Shown here piece by piece: positions 55,612-62,527 of a stretch of 64,000 bases of DNA. The first letter of the stretch is position 1. Each line of letters begins with the position of its first letter. Position numbers and translations under genes: made by a program. Location: NCBI RefSeq assembly GCF_003628145.1, contig NZ_RBZV01000008.1, positions 1-64,000 of the forward strand. The letters are read 5' to 3'. The DNA comes from Trinickia fusca (lineage in GTDB: Bacteria > Pseudomonadota > Gammaproteobacteria > Burkholderiales > Burkholderiaceae). The notes beneath the pieces are model-generated. The model worked only from the letters and a program-made list of their open reading frames with translations, ran no database searches and was not told the DNA's origin.

Positions 55612-55914
55612 ATGACGATTGACATCGATGCGATTCACAAGGCGCTGGCCAATCCTATCCGTCGCGAGATTCTCGCGTGGCTGAAGGAACCGCAAGCGCA
55701 CTTCACGAACCAGGAGCTGCCGCTCGAATGCGGCGTGTGCGCCGGGCAGATCAATGCCCGTTGCGGACTGTCGCAATCGACGGTCTCGGCGCACCTCGCC
55801 ACGTTGCAAAGCGCGGGGCTCGTGACGGTCAAGCGCGTCGGCCAGTGGTGCTTCTTCAAGCGCAACGAGGCCGTCATTCAGGCATTTCTCGACACGCTGC
55901 ACGCCAACCTTTGA
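55612..55914 (+). CDS. ArsR-family transcriptional regulator
   Basis: This 100-aa winged-helix repressor shows the helix-turn-helix CGLSQSTVSAHLATLQSAGLV near residues 51-71 and a wing at VKRVGQWCFFKR. Cys40, Cys43 and Cys51 flank the recognition region and could sense metal or electrophiles; an ELCVC-type metal site is not present. It is followed by an Old Yellow Enzyme gene 97 bases downstream, suggesting control of a reductase by reactive electrophiles. ATG at 55612 matches the family start; the longer frame would begin inside the operator. Confidence 0.87.
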   Translation: MTIDIDAIHKALANPIRREILAWLKEPQAHFTNQELPLECGVCAGQINARCGLSQSTVSAHLATLQSAGLVTVKRVGQWCFFKRNEAVIQAFLDTLHANL

Positions 55915-56011
55915 AGCACGCCCCGCGCTTCATCGGCCCGTGCGGCACCGTCTGCTTTCGTTACTCGACTGATCGGCGGGCCCTGCGCCCGCCAACAAGG
56001 TGAACAACGCT

Positions 56012-57073
56012 ATGCCAACTCTTTTCGATCCGCTCGTCGTCGGTGATCTCACGCTACCGAACCGCATCATCATGGCTCCGCTCACGCGCCAACGCGCAGG
56101 CGACGAACGCGTGCCGAACGCGCTGATGGCGCAGTACTACGCCGAGCGCGCATCGGCCGGGCTCATCCTGACCGAAGCAACTGCTGTTTCGCCGCAAGGC
56201 CTCGGCTACGCTGCCACCCCGGGCATCTGGTCCGACGAGCAGGTCGCGGGCTGGAAGCTCGTGACCGATGCGGTGCATGCTGCTGGCGGCCGCATCTTCC
56301 TGCAGCTGTGGCACGTCGGCCGCATCTCGGATCCGATCTTCCTGAACGGCGAACTGCCGGTCGCCCCGAGCGCCATCGCACCGCAAGGTCACGTGAGCCA
56401 AGTGCGGCCCGAGCGGGCCTACGTCACGCCGCGTGCGCTCGAACTGCACGAAATCCGCGACATCGTGGCCGCCTATCGCAAGGGTGCCGAAAACGCGAAA
56501 GCAGCGGGCTTCGACGGCGTCGAAGTGCACGGCGCGAACGGCTATCTGCTCGACCAGTTCCTGCAAGACGGCGTGAACCGCCGCACCGACGCCTACGGCG
56601 GCTCGATCGAAAATCGCGCGCGCCTGCTGCTCGAAGTCGTCGACGAGTGCATCGCCGTTTGGGGTGCAGGACGCGTGGGCGTACACGTTTCGCCGCGCGG
56701 CGACATCCATTCGATGGGCGATTCGGACCCGGCAGCTACGTTCGGCTACGTCGCACACGAGCTCGGCCAGCGCGGCGCCGCGTTCCTGTGCGCACGCGAA
56801 TCGCTCGGCGAGCACCGCTTCGGCCCGGCGCTGAAGGCTGCGTTCGGCGGCGTCTACATCGCCAATGAGAAGTTCACGAAGGAATCGGCCCAGCACACGC
56901 TCGACGCCGGTGACGCCGATGCGGTCGCGTGGGGGCAGCTGTTCATCGCGAACCCCGATCTGCCCACGCGCTTCCAGCTCGATGCGCCGCTGAACCAGCC
57001 GAATCCGGCCACGTACTACGCCGCCGGTCCCGTCGGTTACGTCGATTACCCGGCGCTCGAAGCGGCTGCGTAA
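56012..57073 (+). CDS. nemA: NADH:flavin oxidoreductase / Old Yellow Enzyme (NemA-like)
   Basis: This 353-aa FMN-dependent TIM-barrel ene-reductase would reduce activated alkenes, N-ethylmaleimide or nitro compounds. FMN contacts (MAPLTRQRAG, Thr25) and the substrate-binding His173/Asn176 (EVHGANGYLLDQFLQ) are present. RTDAYGGSIENR and VAWGQLFIANPDLP also fit OYE. ATG at 56012 has AAGGTG upstream; the GTG at 56000 is that ribosome site, not a start. It follows the ArsR gene in one transcription unit and ends at a strong hairpin. Confidence 0.92.
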   Translation: MPTLFDPLVVGDLTLPNRIIMAPLTRQRAGDERVPNALMAQYYAERASAGLILTEATAVSPQGLGYAATPGIWSDEQVAGWKLVTDAVHAAGGRIFLQLWHVGRISDPIFLNGELPVAPSAIAPQGHVSQVRPERAYVTPRALELHEIRDIVAAYRKGAENAKAAGFDGVEVHGANGYLLDQFLQDGVNRRTDAYGGSIENRARLLLEVVDECIAVWGAGRVGVHVSPRGDIHSMGDSDPAATFGYVAHELGQRGAAFLCARESLGEHRFGPALKAAFGGVYIANEKFTKESAQHTLDAGDADAVAWGQLFIANPDLPTRFQLDAPLNQPNPATYYAAGPVGYVDYPALEAAA

Positions 57074-57135
57074 GCCGTGATTAAGCTGTAATGTGCTGGC
57101 GTCGGCCGCGCGATACACCGAGGCCGTCGCTACAT

Positions 57136-57178
57136 GCCGCTCAGGATCGGTTGAACGATCGGTCCTGAAGCGGCTTTT
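57136..57178 (+). terminator. Rho-independent terminator after the OYE gene
   Basis: Arms GCCGCT...CAGGA and TCCTG...AGCGGC pair with a single-base bulge, and TTTT follows. It lies 63 bases after the stop and ends 31 bases before the next gene, which therefore needs its own promoter or read-through. Confidence 0.65.
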
Positions 57179-57208
57179 CGCGTTCTTCGTCTTTTCACTC
57201 CGATCGCC

Positions 57209-57973
57209 ATGACGACCTCTTCCGCCTCCCCCCTCAAAGCCAAAGCCATCGTAACGGGCCACACGCGTGGCCTCGGCGCTGCGCTCGCCGAAACGCTGCT
57301 CGCGCGCGGGTTCGCCGTGCTGGGCGTTTCCCGCACGCGCCATGCGTCGCTGGCTTCGCGCTTCGGGGGAGCACTGGAGGAAGCCGAAGTCGATCTCGCC
57401 GATTCAGGCCAACTCGCTCAATGGCTTGCCGGCGAATGCCTGCCGCGCTTCTTGCGCGATACGCAGCAGGCCCTGCTGATCAACAACGCGGGCACCGTGC
57501 AGCCGGTCGGCCCAGGCAGCACACAGGCAAGCGTCGATGTCGCACGCGCGGTGGCGCTGAACGTCGGCGCCCCGTTGATGTTCGCGAGCGCGTTCGCCAC
57601 GGCCAGCACGCATGTGCCCGATCGGCGCATCGCGCACGTCTCGAGCGGCGCGGCACGCAGCGCCTACGCGGGCTGGAGCGTCTACTGCGCGACGAAGGCC
57701 GCGCTCGATCACCATGCGCGCGCCGTGGCGCTCGACAATGAGCCGGGCCTGCGCATCGCCAGCGTCGCGCCAGGCGTCATCGACACCGACATGCAAGCCG
57801 AAATCCGCGGCACCGACGAAGCGCGTTTTCCATTACGCGAGCGCTTTACTCAACTGAAAGCCGACGGCCAACTGAGCACGCCGGCCGACGCCGCCCACAA
57901 GTTCGTCGACTATCTGCTCAGCGATGCGTTCGGCCAGACTGCGGCCGCCGACGTGCGCATGCTGGGCCAGTAA
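57209..57973 (+). CDS. Short-chain dehydrogenase/reductase
   Basis: This 254-aa Rossmann enzyme has the cofactor motif TGHTRGLG near residue 17, NNAG, and the catalytic YCATK (Tyr/Lys) preceded by SSGAA supplying Ser. The pattern (VTGHTRGLGAALAETLL, IASVAPGVIDTDMQAEI) resembles sepiapterin-reductase or benzil-reductase-like SDRs, probably NADPH-dependent. The substrate is unknown. It stands between an ene-reductase unit and the dehydratase gene, and may contribute to carbonyl detoxification. Confidence 0.88.
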   Translation: MTTSSASPLKAKAIVTGHTRGLGAALAETLLARGFAVLGVSRTRHASLASRFGGALEEAEVDLADSGQLAQWLAGECLPRFLRDTQQALLINNAGTVQPVGPGSTQASVDVARAVALNVGAPLMFASAFATASTHVPDRRIAHVSSGAARSAYAGWSVYCATKAALDHHARAVALDNEPGLRIASVAPGVIDTDMQAEIRGTDEARFPLRERFTQLKADGQLSTPADAAHKFVDYLLSDAFGQTAAADVRMLGQ

Positions 57974-58024
57974 ACGTAGCCGCAGCGCAGCAACGCGATA
58001 GCGTCGTAGCGCAAGCTCCTCCGT

Positions 58025-59095
58025 TCAAGCCATCGAGCGCAGGCCGGCGAGTCTTTCGAGCGTGACGTTGCCGCCTGCCGCGAGCACGACGACCGGTGCC
58101 GGCTCGCCCGCCTGATCATCGGCCGTGGCGCCGATCTCGGCACCGCGCCACTTGAGCGCGGCAGCCAAGGCCACGGCCCCGCCTGGCTCGACCACCAGGT
58201 GTGCCTCGTCGAAATAGCGCAAGCTCGCTTGCGCGATCTCGCGTTCGCTGACCGACACGATCTCGTCCACGTAGTCGACGATCACAGGAAACGTCAGATT
58301 GCCGGGTGCTTGTACTTTGATCGCATCTGCAATGCTCGCGCTGGGCCCTGCCGCGCGCACGATGCGCCCCGCCGCGAACGATTGCTGCGTATCGTTCTCG
58401 AGCTCAGGTTCGACGCCGATCACGCGCACGGACGGCATCGTCATCTTCACGGCAGCCGCCACCCCAGCCAGCAAGCCGCCCCCGCCCACCGGCACGAACA
58501 CCGCGGCAGGCAGACGTGCGCCGGCCTTGAGCTGCTCGCGCAGCTCAAGGCCGATCGATGCCTGCCCCGTCATGACGGTCCAGTCGTCGTACGGCGGAAT
58601 CAGCACCCGGCCGGACTCAGCCGCCAGGCGCTCGGCCATGGCGCGACGCGCATCGGAAGTCGGCTCCGACATCACGACCTGCGCGCCCCACGACTGCGTC
58701 GCGCGCACCTTCGCTTCGGGCGCGTCGGGCGACATCACGATGAGCGCCGACACACCTGCATCGGCCGCGGCTTTGGCCACGGCTTGCGCATGGTTGCCCG
58801 TCGAATAAGCGATGACGCCACGCGCCCGCTGCTCGTCGGTCAGGCTCGCCACGAACAGCGTCGCGCCGCGGATCTTGAACGAACCCGTCGGCAGCAGGCA
58901 TTCGGCTTTAACAAAGATCGGCGCACCTCCCGCCGTACGCCACATGCGCGGCTCCACCAGCGGCGACTGCGGAAGCCGCTGCCGCAACACGCGCGCCGCC
59001 GCTTCGATCGACGCGAGCGTCAGATGGGTGGTGTGCGCTTGCCCAGGCTCGGCTCGTTGATGCGTGAGTCCGCCGACAGTCGCTTCGTGATTCAT
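58025..59095 (-). CDS. Serine/threonine dehydratase family (PLP fold type II) enzyme
   Basis: This 356-aa enzyme would deaminate threonine, serine or hydroxyaspartate to a 2-oxo acid. Schiff-base Lys74 lies in GSFKIRG, the substrate loop is YSTGNHAQAVA, and the phosphate-binding glycine loop is PVGGGGLLAG. The length indicates no C-terminal ACT domain, so it is the catabolic or non-allosteric type. ATG at 59095 follows a GGGGAAA site; the longer frame starts in the HiPIP leader region. It is convergent with the SDR gene. Confidence 0.87.
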   Translation of the reverse strand: MNHEATVGGLTHQRAEPGQAHTTHLTLASIEAAARVLRQRLPQSPLVEPRMWRTAGGAPIFVKAECLLPTGSFKIRGATLFVASLTDEQRARGVIAYSTGNHAQAVAKAAADAGVSALIVMSPDAPEAKVRATQSWGAQVVMSEPTSDARRAMAERLAAESGRVLIPPYDDWTVMTGQASIGLELREQLKAGARLPAAVFVPVGGGGLLAGVAAAVKMTMPSVRVIGVEPELENDTQQSFAAGRIVRAAGPSASIADAIKVQAPGNLTFPVIVDYVDEIVSVSEREIAQASLRYFDEAHLVVEPGGAVALAAALKWRGAEIGATADDQAGEPAPVVVLAAGGNVTLERLAGLRSMA

Positions 59096-59186
59096 GCGGT
59101 TTCCCCGTCTGACTTGGTCAGGACAAAAGGAAGCCAGTATGCTCTCGATGCGCTGTTTCCTTCCGACAAACCGACATGGAGTCCCC

Positions 59187-59495
59187 ATGAACGCATCGCG
59201 CCGCACGTTCCTGATCGCCAGCCTGGGCGCCGCCTCGTCGCTGGCCGTATCGCGCATGGCCTTCGCCGCACCTCAGCACTTGAGCGAGAGCGAAGCCGAT
59301 GCGCAAGCGCAGGGCTACAAGGAAGACGCCACGAAGGTCGACGCGAGCCGCTTCCCGAGCTACAAGCCCGGCCAGAGCTGCGCGAACTGCTCGTTGTTTC
59401 AAGGCAGCTCGGCCGACAAGTGGAGCGGCTGCGTGCTGTTCGGCGACCGGCTCGTGGCCTCGTCGGGCTGGTGCGCGTCCTACACGAACACGTAG
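59187..59495 (+). CDS. High-potential iron-sulfur protein (HiPIP)
   Basis: This 102-aa periplasmic electron carrier with a 4Fe-4S cluster begins with a Tat-type signal (SRRTFLIASLG) cleaved near AFA-AP. Cluster ligands are Cys65, Cys68, Cys82 and Cys96 (spacing C-x2-C-x13-C-x13-C), and the ending GWCASYT is typical. The Tat signal fits export after cluster folding. ATG at 59187 gives a clean signal peptide; upstream in-frame ATGs are unlikely. It is divergent from the dehydratase gene and appears to be a single-gene unit. Its redox partner is not in the window. Confidence 0.92.
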   Translation: MNASRRTFLIASLGAASSLAVSRMAFAAPQHLSESEADAQAQGYKEDATKVDASRFPSYKPGQSCANCSLFQGSSADKWSGCVLFGDRLVASSGWCASYTNT

Positions 59496-59540
59496 GCCAC
59501 GGCCGGCCACGCACCAAGCACCAAGCACCAGAGCCGCGCG

Positions 59541-60575
59541 TTACGCTTCGGCGACGCGCACGACGAGCTTGCCGAAGTTGCGTCCTTCGAGCAGGCCGAT
59601 GAACGCGGCAGGCGCATGCTCGAGGCCGTCGATCACGTCCTCGCGCAGTTTGATCTGCCCTGCCTCGACCCACTCGCGCATGTCGCGGCTGAACGCCTCG
59701 AAGCGGTCGGCGTAGTGATCGAGGATGATGAAGCCCTGCATGCGGACGCGCTTCTGCAGCACCACCGCCATCAACCGCGGCAACCGGTCTGGGCTCGAGG
59801 GCGACGTCTCGTCGTTGTAGTGCGCGATGAATCCGCACACCGGCACGCGCGCGCCGATGTTGAGCAGCGGCACGACCGCATCGAACACCTCGCCGCCGAC
59901 GTTCTCGAAGTAGACATCGATGCCGTCCGGGCAGGCGGCTGCGAGACGTTCGGCGAACTGCGGATCGCGGCGATCGAGACAAACGTCGAAGCCCAGCTCC
60001 TCCACGGCATAGCGGCATTTGTCGGCACCACCGGCAATGCCCACTACGCGCGCCCCCTTGAGCTTCGCGATCTGGCCGACCACCGAACCGACGGCACCGG
60101 TGGCCGCCGCCACCACCACGGTTTCGCCTGCCTTGGGCTGACCGATGTCGAGCAGGCCGACGTAGGCCGCAAAGGCAGGCATGCCGAGCCCACCCAGCGC
60201 CAGCGACGGTCGCTTCATGTCGCCGAGCGGCGTGAGCTCGTTGCCATCCGACACCGCGTAGTCCTGCCAACCAGCCCTGCCCAGCACCAGATCGCCGACG
60301 GCGAATTGCGGATGCTTCGACGCGACGACACGGCTCACGGTCCCGCCGACCATCGTCTCGCCCACCTGTACCGACGGCGTATAGCCGGGCCCGATTTCAT
60401 CCATCAGATTGCGCATGTACGGATCGAGCGACAGGTACAGCGTACGGAGCAGCACTTCGCCTTCCTTCGGCGTGAGCACGGGGGCCTCGTCGAGGTGGAA
60501 ATCCTGCAACGTGGGCTGGCCTTGCGGACGGGCGGCGAGCAGGATGCGGCGATTGACTGTTGCGGCTTGCGACAT
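59541..60575 (-). CDS. curA: NADPH-dependent enone reductase (CurA/leukotriene-B4-dehydrogenase family MDR)
   Basis: This 344-aa zinc-free medium-chain reductase would reduce alpha,beta-unsaturated ketones. Typical segments are RTLYLSLDPYMRNLM, the NADPH-binding AAATGAVGSVVGQIAKLKG region near residue 153, and DVYFENVGG. Start 60575 is preceded by CAGGAG. The promoter region holds an operator (60621-60635) matching the one before the adjacent TetR gene upstream, implying electrophile-inducible control. Similar in logic to nemRA-type regulation. Confidence 0.9.
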   Translation of the reverse strand: MSQAATVNRRILLAARPQGQPTLQDFHLDEAPVLTPKEGEVLLRTLYLSLDPYMRNLMDEIGPGYTPSVQVGETMVGGTVSRVVASKHPQFAVGDLVLGRAGWQDYAVSDGNELTPLGDMKRPSLALGGLGMPAFAAYVGLLDIGQPKAGETVVVAAATGAVGSVVGQIAKLKGARVVGIAGGADKCRYAVEELGFDVCLDRRDPQFAERLAAACPDGIDVYFENVGGEVFDAVVPLLNIGARVPVCGFIAHYNDETSPSSPDRLPRLMAVVLQKRVRMQGFIILDHYADRFEAFSRDMREWVEAGQIKLREDVIDGLEHAPAAFIGLLEGRNFGKLVVRVAEA

Positions 60576-60620
60576 GAGGTTCAGCTCCTGGGCTGCGGAT
60601 AAATAAAAGGTCCACTCGAG

Positions 60621-60641
60621 TAGACCAGTCGTCTAGTAAAT
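60621..60641. promoter_or_regulatory. TetR operator upstream of the curA-type gene
   Basis: TAGACCAGTCGTCTA has arms TAGAC/GTCTA, and the whole 21-base segment is matched at 20 of 21 positions by 61333-61353. It lies 46-66 bases before the start codon, a position suited to repression. Confidence 0.75.
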
Positions 60642-60700
60642 CGACACAAAAAAAGGCGGGGGCGCGCATGCAGATCTCCCACCTCGTCTTGCGTCTGGCT

Positions 60701-61309
60701 TCAAGCGTCTTGCGTCAAACTCAACTTCAACTGCTCCTGCGTGTTGGCCATAGCCATATCGAGCGGCTCACGGCTACGTGTGATCTTGGCGAGCAGACTC
60801 GCCCCCAACCAGTTCTGATAAAGCGACAGCGCGGCGGCCTGCGGATCGGCGACGCCCGTTACCGATCCGTCGGCGTTGCCGGCTTCGATACCGCGCGCCA
60901 GGCATGCGATCACGCGATCGGTGCCGCGCTTGAGCGCCGCTCGCATCGTCTCCGACAGATCGCAAACCTCCGCGCCGAGCTTAACCACGAGGCAACGGCC
61001 CTGCCCCTCGTCGCCGATCTGCGAGTCGAGCCAGAACTGGAAATAGCGGATGAGCCGTTGTGCGGCCGTGCCCGGCTCGTCGAACAGCGCTTCCATCTGC
61101 GCGAGGTAGTCGGCAAAGTACCCTTCGAGGATGGCTTCGCCAAAGGCCTCTTTGGAGCCGAAGTAGTGATAGAACGAGCCCTTCGGCACGCGCGCCGCGC
61201 TCAGCACCTCGGTCAGCCCGACAGCCGTGAAACCCTTGCTCAGCAGCATCGGGTAAGCCACATCGAGGATGTGCTGGCGTACGTCGGCAGGAATATGTGT
61301 TGCATTCAT
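60701..61309 (-). CDS. TetR-family regulator of the curA-type gene (NemR/AcrR-like)
   Basis: This 202-aa repressor has an N-terminal HTH (FTAVGLTEVLSAARVPKGSFYHYFGSKEAFG region, residues 26-56) and a helical ligand domain with Cys residues near CLVVKLGAEVCDL that could sense electrophiles. Its own promoter and that of the downstream enone reductase share an almost identical operator, so it probably represses both. ATG at 61309 is chosen; 61327 would start within a non-family leader. The gene lies 125 bases upstream of curA in the same direction. Confidence 0.88.
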   Translation of the reverse strand: MNATHIPADVRQHILDVAYPMLLSKGFTAVGLTEVLSAARVPKGSFYHYFGSKEAFGEAILEGYFADYLAQMEALFDEPGTAAQRLIRYFQFWLDSQIGDEGQGRCLVVKLGAEVCDLSETMRAALKRGTDRVIACLARGIEAGNADGSVTGVADPQAAALSLYQNWLGASLLAKITRSREPLDMAMANTQEQLKLSLTQDA

Positions 61310-61332
61310 GGTGACGCACTTTAGCATACAAT

Positions 61333-61353
61333 TAGACCGGTCGTCTAGTAAAT
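61333..61353. promoter_or_regulatory. TetR operator upstream of the tetR gene itself
   Basis: TAGACCGGTCGTCTA with arms TAGAC/GTCTA lies 24 bases before the regulator start. It duplicates the operator before the enone reductase gene, and the arms resemble the NemR box as I recall it from E. coli. Confidence 0.75.
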
Positions 61354-61382
61354 TGTCTGACTTATTTGGGGCTGATCTTTCC

Positions 61383-61799
61383 TTACTCGAAGGGATTCAA
61401 CAGTCGGACGCCCGTTCTGGCGAAGTCATCGACGTTACGCGTAACCACCGTGAGGTCATGAATCAACGCGGTCGCCGCGATCAGTTTGTCCAAAGCATGC
61501 TCGGGATGTGGCGCTCGCAGATGCCCCCATAGTTGAGCAATCTCCTCATTCACCGACAGAATGTTTTGCGTGTATTCGCCCAGCACGCCTCCCAGCCACG
61601 CTTCCAGGATGACCACCTGCTGCATGTCCCCTCTGTGTCGAATCAACTCGACCCCACGCCGAAGCTCGGCAATCGTGACGACGGAAAGGTAAAGGTCGCT
61701 CTCGTCACGCACCGCTCTCCGGAAAAACGTCCGCACTCCTTGATTGGCGCGCTCACGTTTCCTGACCTCGCTAATCACGTTTGTATCAACCAAATACAT
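61383..61799 (-). CDS. vapC: PIN-domain ribonuclease toxin (VapC/FitB-like)
   Basis: This 138-aa type II toxin would cleave RNA with Mg2+. Acidic active-site residues fit the PIN pattern: Asp5 (VDTN), Glu45 (IAELRRG), Asp104 (LDKLIAATAL) and Asp124. ATG at 61799 overlaps the antitoxin end by 14 bases and has GGAGAGG upstream; ATGs at 61814 or 61829 are less likely. Overlap means translational coupling to the antitoxin. Length and intact residues suggest an active toxin. Confidence 0.92.
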   Translation of the reverse strand: MYLVDTNVISEVRKRERANQGVRTFFRRAVRDESDLYLSVVTIAELRRGVELIRHRGDMQQVVILEAWLGGVLGEYTQNILSVNEEIAQLWGHLRAPHPEHALDKLIAATALIHDLTVVTRNVDDFARTGVRLLNPFE

Positions 61800-62019
61800 T
61801 CGGAGCCTCTCCATCGTCCTGCCGCCCAAAATCTGCGTCTTCGCCTACGTCCGGCATGCTCATCAGTACCTCTGCAAAGCTCATGCGTTTTGGCCTGCGC
61901 AGCGCCTTTGCCAGAATTTCACGATGCTCCGCCTCAGCGCTGCGACCATGCGAGGCCGCCTGCTCACGAAGATTCTGGACGAGGCTTTCGTCCACGTTGC
62001 GTACAAGAAGATTTGCCAT
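61786..62019 (-). CDS. vapB: Antitoxin of the VapBC/FitAB type (ribbon-helix-helix)
   Basis: This 77-aa protein has an N-terminal FitA/Arc-type ribbon-helix-helix (MANLLVRNVDESLVQNLREQ; then ASHGRSAEAEHREIL), which binds the operator, and an acidic C-terminal tail that neutralises the PIN toxin. ATG at 62019 has GGGGGAGCTG upstream; the longer frame would cross the operator. A perfect palindrome lies 20 bases before the start, so it probably autoregulates the pair. Confidence 0.9.
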   Translation of the reverse strand: MANLLVRNVDESLVQNLREQAASHGRSAEAEHREILAKALRRPKRMSFAEVLMSMPDVGEDADFGRQDDGEAPNVFG

Positions 62020-62527
62020 CACCAGCTCCCCCAAAACGATGCTATCAATGATAGCATTCGACCGGGCCGATGCAAGCATTTGCTATCAGCGGCGAACCAC
62101 ACGCTGCACACACGCGCGACGAGCACGCACAATGATCCCTCCGATCGCGTAGCCCAACCAGTTGGCCGGACGGCTTTGACGATTGAACAAGCCGATGAGC
62201 GATCTCACGCGTTAGCGATAGACCACGATCATGCTCGGATGCTAACGCTGGCGTGCCGCCTGACGGCAGCGCTGCTCACCTTCCCGGACTAAAGTTCGAG
62301 GTCTCTCGGTAGTCGCCGCCTTGGCGAACTTGATGGCACGAACGACAACCGAAAACAGCGGCACGACCGACGTCGTCTTGCTGCCGCTTTCGATGGGCTG
62401 GCGACGCCTTGGCGTGCGGCAGGCGCTGGCCCGCGTGGGCCAGCACACTCAGGAAATTCTCGTGCGGCTGAAGAGCCGCGCCCACCGCCCGCCTCCAGCG
62501 GCAACAAGCGTGACGCTAGTGCAGTTG
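62020..62527. other. Intergenic region between vapB and the YVTN gene, no confirmed gene
   Basis: Apart from the antitoxin operator at 62039-62057 and a further half-site TGCTATCA at 62081-62088, no supported gene is seen. A GTG-started 69-codon minus-strand frame (62276-62485) contains a CxxCH motif but has no other cytochrome features and is not called as a gene. Confidence 0.5.
62039..62057. promoter_or_regulatory. VapB/FitA-type palindromic operator
   Basis: ATGCTATCAATGATAGCAT has perfect 9-base arms around one central base, 20 bases upstream of the antitoxin start. A third half-site (TGCTATCA) at 62081-62088 may allow cooperative or conditional binding. Confidence 0.75.

Noticed and set aside
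62276-62485. Small minus-strand frame with CxxCH, possible cytochrome c fragment
   Set aside because: It has a GTG start, only one motif, no signal peptide and no distal Met ligand. The motif can occur by chance, although nearness to the YVTN gene makes a decayed cytochrome conceivable.
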